Shown here in pieces: positions 36,201 to 41,130 of a stretch of DNA of 41,130 bases (position 1 is the first letter of the stretch; every line of letters starts with the position of its first letter). Under the pieces are notes generated by a model. The model was given only the letters and a program-made list of their open reading frames with translations, had not been told where the DNA came from and ran no database searches. The DNA is from Lachnospiraceae bacterium (GTDB lineage Bacteria; Bacillota; Clostridia; Lachnospirales; Lachnospiraceae), in NCBI GenBank assembly GCA_014804185.1, contig JAAVAG010000073.1, positions 1 through 41,130 on the forward strand, in the 5' to 3' direction. Both the position numbers and the translations under genes were made by a program.

Positions 36201-39100
36201 GACCTATCAGGCTGACGATATCCGCTTTCGGATCCTATGCGGACAGGCAGGTGCTGGAACTGGACAGGCTGGGCAGCAGGGGACTTTATCTGATTACCGG
36301 GGATACCGGCGCGGGAAAGACTACGATTTTTGACGCTATTGTATTTGCTCTCTACGGGGAGGCCAGCGGCTCTGTCCGGGAACCCGGCATGTTTCGCTCT
36401 AAATACGCCGCACCGGAGACACCGACAGAGGTGGAACTTGTCTTTACATACGGTGGGAAAACGTATACGGTAAAACGCAATCCCAGATATATGCGCCCGA
36501 AACTCCGGGGGGATGGAGAGGCGGAACAGAAAGCAGGAGCACAGCTGACCTGTCCGGACGGCAGAATTCTGACAAAGCCCGTGGAGGTGGATGACGCCGT
36601 TCGGGAGATCATGGGGGTGGACCGGAATCAGTTCTGTCAGATCGCTATGATCGCACAGGGGGAATTTTTAGAACTGCTTCTGGCAAAGACACAGGAGCGT
36701 CAGAAGATTTTCCGGCATATTTTCGGGACGGAGCGTTATGTGAAACTGCAGGATAAGCTGAAAGAGGCGGCAAATGAACTGAAGCGGCAGAGCGATGAGG
36801 CTAGAAGCAGTGTGAGGCAGTATATCCGGGGGATCCGCTGCGGGGAGGAAAGCGTTCTGTCGGCAGGGCTGGACGCGGCCATGGAGGAGCGGCTGCCCCT
36901 ATCCGAGGTGATGCAGCTGCTTGAGAAGATTCTGGAGGAAGATGCGGAGTCTTACGAGGCGGCGGGCCGGGAGATCGAGAGTCTGGACAGAGAACTGGAG
37001 GAGATCAATGCCAGGCTGGGGAAAGCGGAACAATACGATAAGATACGCAAAGAACTGCAGCGGGGCAGGGAGCAGCTGGAGCAGGAGCAGCAGAAACTGA
37101 GCCAGGCGGAGCAGGCGCTGGAGGCGGAGCGGGCAAAACAGCCGGAGCGGGACGAGATCGACAGTAAGATCACGCTGTTTGCCAGCGAACTGCCGCGCTA
37201 TGATGTGCTTGAGGAGAAGAAAAAAGAGGCGGCCGACAGAGAAAAGCTGCTGCAGAAAGACCAAAAAAAACTGGCGGACGGCAAAAAGGAGCAGGAAAAG
37301 CAGACCGGTGAACTGGAGGAATTAAGGAAAGAGAGGATGACTCTGGAGCATGCCGGGGAAAAGAAAGAGAAACTGTTCCGTGAAAAGGAAAAGGCCGAGG
37401 AGCAGCGGAAAAAGCTGAAAGCGCTTCAGGAGGGTATGGAAGATTTTGAAACGCTGGTCGGCCAGAGAGAGGAGAAACGCCAGAATTACACACAACTGTC
37501 CCGGCAGTGGCAGGCGGCGAAGCAGGAGTATGACGGAAAATACCGCGCCTTTTTGGACGGCCAGGCGGGGATTCTGGCCCAGGAACTGCAGGCGGGGCAG
37601 CCGTGTCCCGTCTGCGGCGCAATGGAGCATCCGCATCCGGCACAGAAAGCGGACAAAGTCCCCACGGAAAGCCAGTTGAAAAAGGCGCAGAAAACGGCGG
37701 AGGAAGCCCGGGAGAGCGCGGAGAAAGCCAGCGGAGAGTGCGCCGCCGCAAATGCCGCTGTGGAGGAGGCGCGGAAAACTCTGGAAAAGCAGTTCAATGA
37801 GGTTGCTTTGGAAACTTCGCTGAGGGAAAGCTGCGGAGAGACTTTCCGGGAGACGCTCCGCAGAGCCTGTCAGGAGACAGCACCGGCAGAGAAAACGGAG
37901 AACGGGTCAGTGAAAGAAGAGAGCGAGTCAGTGGGCGGAGCGGAGATTTCCGGTCTGCTGCTGAGTCTGCATGTGGAGATCGAGCAGGAGGCGGAGCGGT
38001 GCAGGAGCGAAATTGCCAGATGCAAGGCCGAGATCCGGGCGGAAGAGAGCAACATCCGGCGCAGAGAGGAACTGGATACTGTCCTGCCGGAGAAAGAGAC
38101 GGCCTGCGAGACCGCCAGGCAGCGGCTTGCGGAACTGGAAAAGAAGATTGCCGCGGATGATGCGGCGTTCCGGAGCAGCCGCCAGCAGGCCCAGGCTCTG
38201 GCACAGGAACTGCGTTTTCCGGGGAAAGCGCAGGCACAGGCACAGATAGAGGAGTGTCAGAAACAGAAAGAGGCGCTGCGGAAATCACTGGAGACTGCGG
38301 AGAAACGATATAATAATTGCAAGGAAAAAGTAAGCGGACTGTGCGGACAGACAGAAAGCTATGAGAGGCAGCTTGCGGATGCCTGCGAGATCGACGCGCT
38401 GCAGGAGCAGGAGAAGAAAAATCGCGCTGTGTCAGCCAGAGCGGCCAGGGCGGAGCGGAAGGAAAGCATCGGCGCGCGGCTGGACGCCAACAGGAAAGCA
38501 CAGAGCAATATCGGCGATAAATCGGGTGAGCTGGAAGACCTGGAGGAACGCTATCGGCAGGTGCGGGCGCTCTCCGATACGGCAGGCGGAACTATGAGGG
38601 ACAAAGAAAAGATCATGCTGGAAACCTATATCCAGATGACCTATTTTGACCGCATTATCGCCCGCGCCAATATCAGACTGATGGCGATGACAGGAGGACA
38701 GTATGAACTCAGGCGCAGACAGGAACCCGGAAGTAAACAGAGCCAGAGCGGGCTGGAACTGGATGTGACCGACCATTACAACGGTTCGGTAAGAAGCGTG
38801 GCAACCCTCTCCGGCGGGGAGGCGTTTAAGGCGTCCCTGGCACTTGCGCTGGGGCTTTCTGACGAGATCCAGTCCTGTGCGGGAGGCATCCGTCTGGATA
38901 CCATGTTTGTGGATGAGGGGTTCGGTTCTCTGGACGGGGAGTCTCTGGATCAGGCCATCAAGGTTCTGCTGGAACTGGCCGACGGGGAGCGGCTGGTAGG
39001 CATTATCTCCCATGTGGGGGAACTGAAAGAGCGGATCGACAGGCAGATCGTGGTGACAAAGGAAAAGGACGGCAGCAGCAGGGCCGGGGTCAGGGTGTAA
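36197..39100 (+). CDS. sbcC: Exonuclease subunit SbcC
   Basis: GDTGAGKTTIFDAI, zinc hook CPVCGAMEHP, TLSGGEAFKASLALALGLSDE, MFVDEGFGSLD. Confidence 0.97.
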   Translation: MRPIRLTISAFGSYADRQVLELDRLGSRGLYLITGDTGAGKTTIFDAIVFALYGEASGSVREPGMFRSKYAAPETPTEVELVFTYGGKTYTVKRNPRYMRPKLRGDGEAEQKAGAQLTCPDGRILTKPVEVDDAVREIMGVDRNQFCQIAMIAQGEFLELLLAKTQERQKIFRHIFGTERYVKLQDKLKEAANELKRQSDEARSSVRQYIRGIRCGEESVLSAGLDAAMEERLPLSEVMQLLEKILEEDAESYEAAGREIESLDRELEEINARLGKAEQYDKIRKELQRGREQLEQEQQKLSQAEQALEAERAKQPERDEIDSKITLFASELPRYDVLEEKKKEAADREKLLQKDQKKLADGKKEQEKQTGELEELRKERMTLEHAGEKKEKLFREKEKAEEQRKKLKALQEGMEDFETLVGQREEKRQNYTQLSRQWQAAKQEYDGKYRAFLDGQAGILAQELQAGQPCPVCGAMEHPHPAQKADKVPTESQLKKAQKTAEEARESAEKASGECAAANAAVEEARKTLEKQFNEVALETSLRESCGETFRETLRRACQETAPAEKTENGSVKEESESVGGAEISGLLLSLHVEIEQEAERCRSEIARCKAEIRAEESNIRRREELDTVLPEKETACETARQRLAELEKKIAADDAAFRSSRQQAQALAQELRFPGKAQAQAQIEECQKQKEALRKSLETAEKRYNNCKEKVSGLCGQTESYERQLADACEIDALQEQEKKNRAVSARAARAERKESIGARLDANRKAQSNIGDKSGELEDLEERYRQVRALSDTAGGTMRDKEKIMLETYIQMTYFDRIIARANIRLMAMTGGQYELRRRQEPGSKQSQSGLELDVTDHYNGSVRSVATLSGGEAFKASLALALGLSDEIQSCAGGIRLDTMFVDEGFGSLDGESLDQAIKVLLELADGERLVGIISHVGELKERIDRQIVVTKEKDGSSRAGVRV

Positions 39101-40511
39101 TACCATGCCTTGAGTGCCTGTACAGGATAATACTTTTTACCAGGCCGCCAATAAAAAGCAGTGCGGAAGAAATCATGACAGTTATATAAACATCCGGAAC
39201 AAAGGCTTTCGCCACCCATAGCGGTGTTGCAAAGAAAATTGGAACAAGCAGCAGTATAAAAATCGGCAGCAGGAAATGGAGCAGCAAAAGCAGCGTGATG
39301 CGAACGCTTAACTTTTTGCGCTCTGTTCTGTGAATATAGCGCGGAAGAAAACACAACGGAAGAATTGCCAGAAGCAGCATAAGCAGCAGCACCAAATCAA
39401 TCTGCAGGTGTTTGAATGCATATGAATGGTCTGCAATTCCATTTGCCGGTTCCCCCAAAAGCATAAGGAGAACGCCCCAGCCGATGCTGTCCATCATTTC
39501 GTTTGTGACAAAATAATCGTTTATATTTGCCTCAATGGCGATGCCGATGCCGCTTTCAGGAATGATAAAAATGCAGGATGTTCCCGTTTCAATCAAACCG
39601 GCATGACGCAGTACCGGCTCGGAAAGAGGCTCTTTTATGGTGTTCCAGCCATATCCGTACCAAAATGGGATATCGTCTTCCACATAGACGGTATCTCCGT
39701 AGAACATTGTATGGATGCTTTCTTCTGAAATAATACCGTTTCCGCCGTTCAGATACATTTGCAGATATTTCCCCAAGTCCTTTGAGGAAGAAGATAGGTA
39801 ACCAGCGGGTACGGTAATCCAATCATTTTTGGAAGAAGGATATTTGTGTGCCGTTTTCACCGGTATGCCCCAATAATTGGTATATCCGTCTATCAGCCCG
39901 TTTTCTTTGCTTTCCGCAAGCGTTGCGGCAGTATGCGAAAGCCCTAACGGTTCAAACAGATTTGCGGATATGTATTCCGAATAGGATTTCCCGCTGACGG
40001 CCTCAATGATTTCTCCCAGCAAAGCGTAATTTACATTTGCATAATGATGAACACCCTGTTTATTTACGATCTTGTAATTTTCCAGCGTCTGATGCTCGCC
40101 AAGTCCGCTTGTATGGTTCAGCAGCTGGCTCACCGTGATTTCATCACCGTCAGTTGCATCCGGCAGATAGGTTGATATAGCGGCAGCCAGGTCAACTTTG
40201 TGCTGTTCGGCTAACTGCATAATGCAGACTGCCGTAAACGACTTGCTCACGGAACCGAGGAAAAACGGTGTATCACTGCTTTCGCATTGTCCGTAAGTCC
40301 CCGAAAACAACTCCTCGTTTTTATCTACGATGCAGACTGACATCGCAGGGATGTTTGCATTTTCAACACACTTTTGCAGATATTCATCAATATTACTGTA
40401 AAGATCTGTTTCCGTGAGGGATGTCTGTGCTGTGGCGCAGGCCGACTGTCCCCCAAAAATTACCATGATGCAGCATATGATACACATAACTTTACGTGTC
40501 ATTCGATTCAT
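39090..40511 (-). CDS. Serine hydrolase (class C beta-lactamase-like) with C-terminal TM segments
   Basis: Signal peptide; GSVSKSFTAV (SxxK), YANVNY (YxN), HAG; several C-terminal hydrophobic helices. Confidence 0.9.
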   Translation of the reverse strand: MNRMTRKVMCIICCIMVIFGGQSACATAQTSLTETDLYSNIDEYLQKCVENANIPAMSVCIVDKNEELFSGTYGQCESSDTPFFLGSVSKSFTAVCIMQLAEQHKVDLAAAISTYLPDATDGDEITVSQLLNHTSGLGEHQTLENYKIVNKQGVHHYANVNYALLGEIIEAVSGKSYSEYISANLFEPLGLSHTAATLAESKENGLIDGYTNYWGIPVKTAHKYPSSKNDWITVPAGYLSSSSKDLGKYLQMYLNGGNGIISEESIHTMFYGDTVYVEDDIPFWYGYGWNTIKEPLSEPVLRHAGLIETGTSCIFIIPESGIGIAIEANINDYFVTNEMMDSIGWGVLLMLLGEPANGIADHSYAFKHLQIDLVLLLMLLLAILPLCFLPRYIHRTERKKLSVRITLLLLLHFLLPIFILLLVPIFFATPLWVAKAFVPDVYITVMISSALLFIGGLVKSIILYRHSRHGITP

Positions 40512-40638
40512 AGGTATCCCGCCTTTTAGTTGATGTTGAGTGTACGGCGCGGCAGGCGCGCAGCGGATGGATTTTTGAGTTTATTTTACCACATTTCACG
40601 AACATATGCTATTTGCGTTGAAAATTTGGATGATTTTA

Positions 40639-40667
40639 TTGACAAGCTTTCAAACTACTAAGATAAT
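40639..40667 (+). promoter_or_regulatory. Sigma-70-like promoter for the NUDIX gene
   Basis: TTGACA-N17-GATAAT. Confidence 0.7.
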
Positions 40668-40740
40668 TGTCTGGAAAGTTTTTGATAAAACTGACCTGTG
40701 GACAATAGAAGATATGCAGTGAGCGAAAGGAGAGGCGAAA

Positions 40741-41130
40741 ATGGGTGAGAGACAGGTGATATCTGCGGAGGATACGGAGGTTTTGTTTGACGGAAAGTTT
40801 TTGCGGATGGTGGATTTAAAATATGCCCCCGGAAAGCATTACTATGATGCCACCAGGCGGACAAAAGAAGAACTGGTGGCGGTGAAACCGGATGAGGAGT
40901 TCCGAACCATGCTTACAGATGCGGTAAGCTGTGTGGTGGTTCTTGATATGCCCGGGCAGGAGCCGCGGCTTTTGCTCTCCTATGAGTACCGCTATCCTGT
41001 GGGGCGCTTTCTGCTCAGTGTCCCTGCGGGACTGATCGACGAGAAAGATAAAGCGGAGGCGGATCCTGTCACTGTCACTGCAGCCAGGGAAATAAAGGAA
41101 GAAACAGGACTGGATGTGGCGGAGGGAGAT
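40741..41130 (+). CDS. NUDIX hydrolase (ADP-ribose pyrophosphatase-like), truncated by window end
   Basis: Frame open to the window end; NUDIX box GLIDEKDKAEADPVTVTAAREIKEETGL. Confidence 0.9.
   Translation, partial: MGERQVISAEDTEVLFDGKFLRMVDLKYAPGKHYYDATRRTKEELVAVKPDEEFRTMLTDAVSCVVVLDMPGQEPRLLLSYEYRYPVGRFLLSVPAGLIDEKDKAEADPVTVTAAREIKEETGLDVAEGD

Noticed and set aside
1-41130. tRNA, rRNA or intact insertion sequence
   Set aside because: No tRNA cloverleaf, rRNA or transposase motif was recognised by eye. A tRNAscan/ISfinder run would be needed to exclude them formally.

Overview
The window looks like Firmicutes (probably Lachnospiraceae/Clostridia) chromosome; that taxon is inferred from gene style and signals. 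Almost everything up to about 25 kb is on the + strand. Main blocks: (1) a type VII (ESX/Yuk-like) secretion locus at about 1-13.4 kb: a YfaP-like protein (5'-truncated by the window), a three-ATPase EssC with FHA, a receiver-like LytTR protein, a YukD/EsaB ubiquitin-like protein, at least five WXG100-type proteins, a large WXG-like candidate substrate, two DUF4176 proteins and a membrane FHA protein. No EsaA/EssA/EssB-like gene is visible. (2) A MerR/TipAS regulator with a textbook 19-bp-spacer operator-promoter. (3) A tightly coupled MoxR AAA - DUF5682 - VWA - SWIM - small ORF - DUF4132 operon (14.4-25.0 kb), resembling the E. coli yehI/L/M/P/Q set and the MoxR-VWA multi-component systems discussed as putative conflict systems. 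(4) A degraded, AT-richer segment (25.1-28.4 kb) with a DUF234-type ATPase, a frameshifted AlbA_2/RecG-like pseudogene and an XRE regulator. (5) A zinc-ribbon/YfaP-like protein and a TPR fused to a catalytically dead M23 domain. (6) Housekeeping genes: OFA-type MFS transporter, rubrerythrin + superoxide reductase, DUF2971, SbcD, SbcC, a membrane serine hydrolase and a partial NUDIX hydrolase. The most novel non-coding signal is a two-hairpin element found twice (about 9.02 kb and 35.0 kb), with a shared 3' tail CAGGNNGTGNAAAG just ahead of a downstream gene. All family calls are by eye from motifs; no database search was run.
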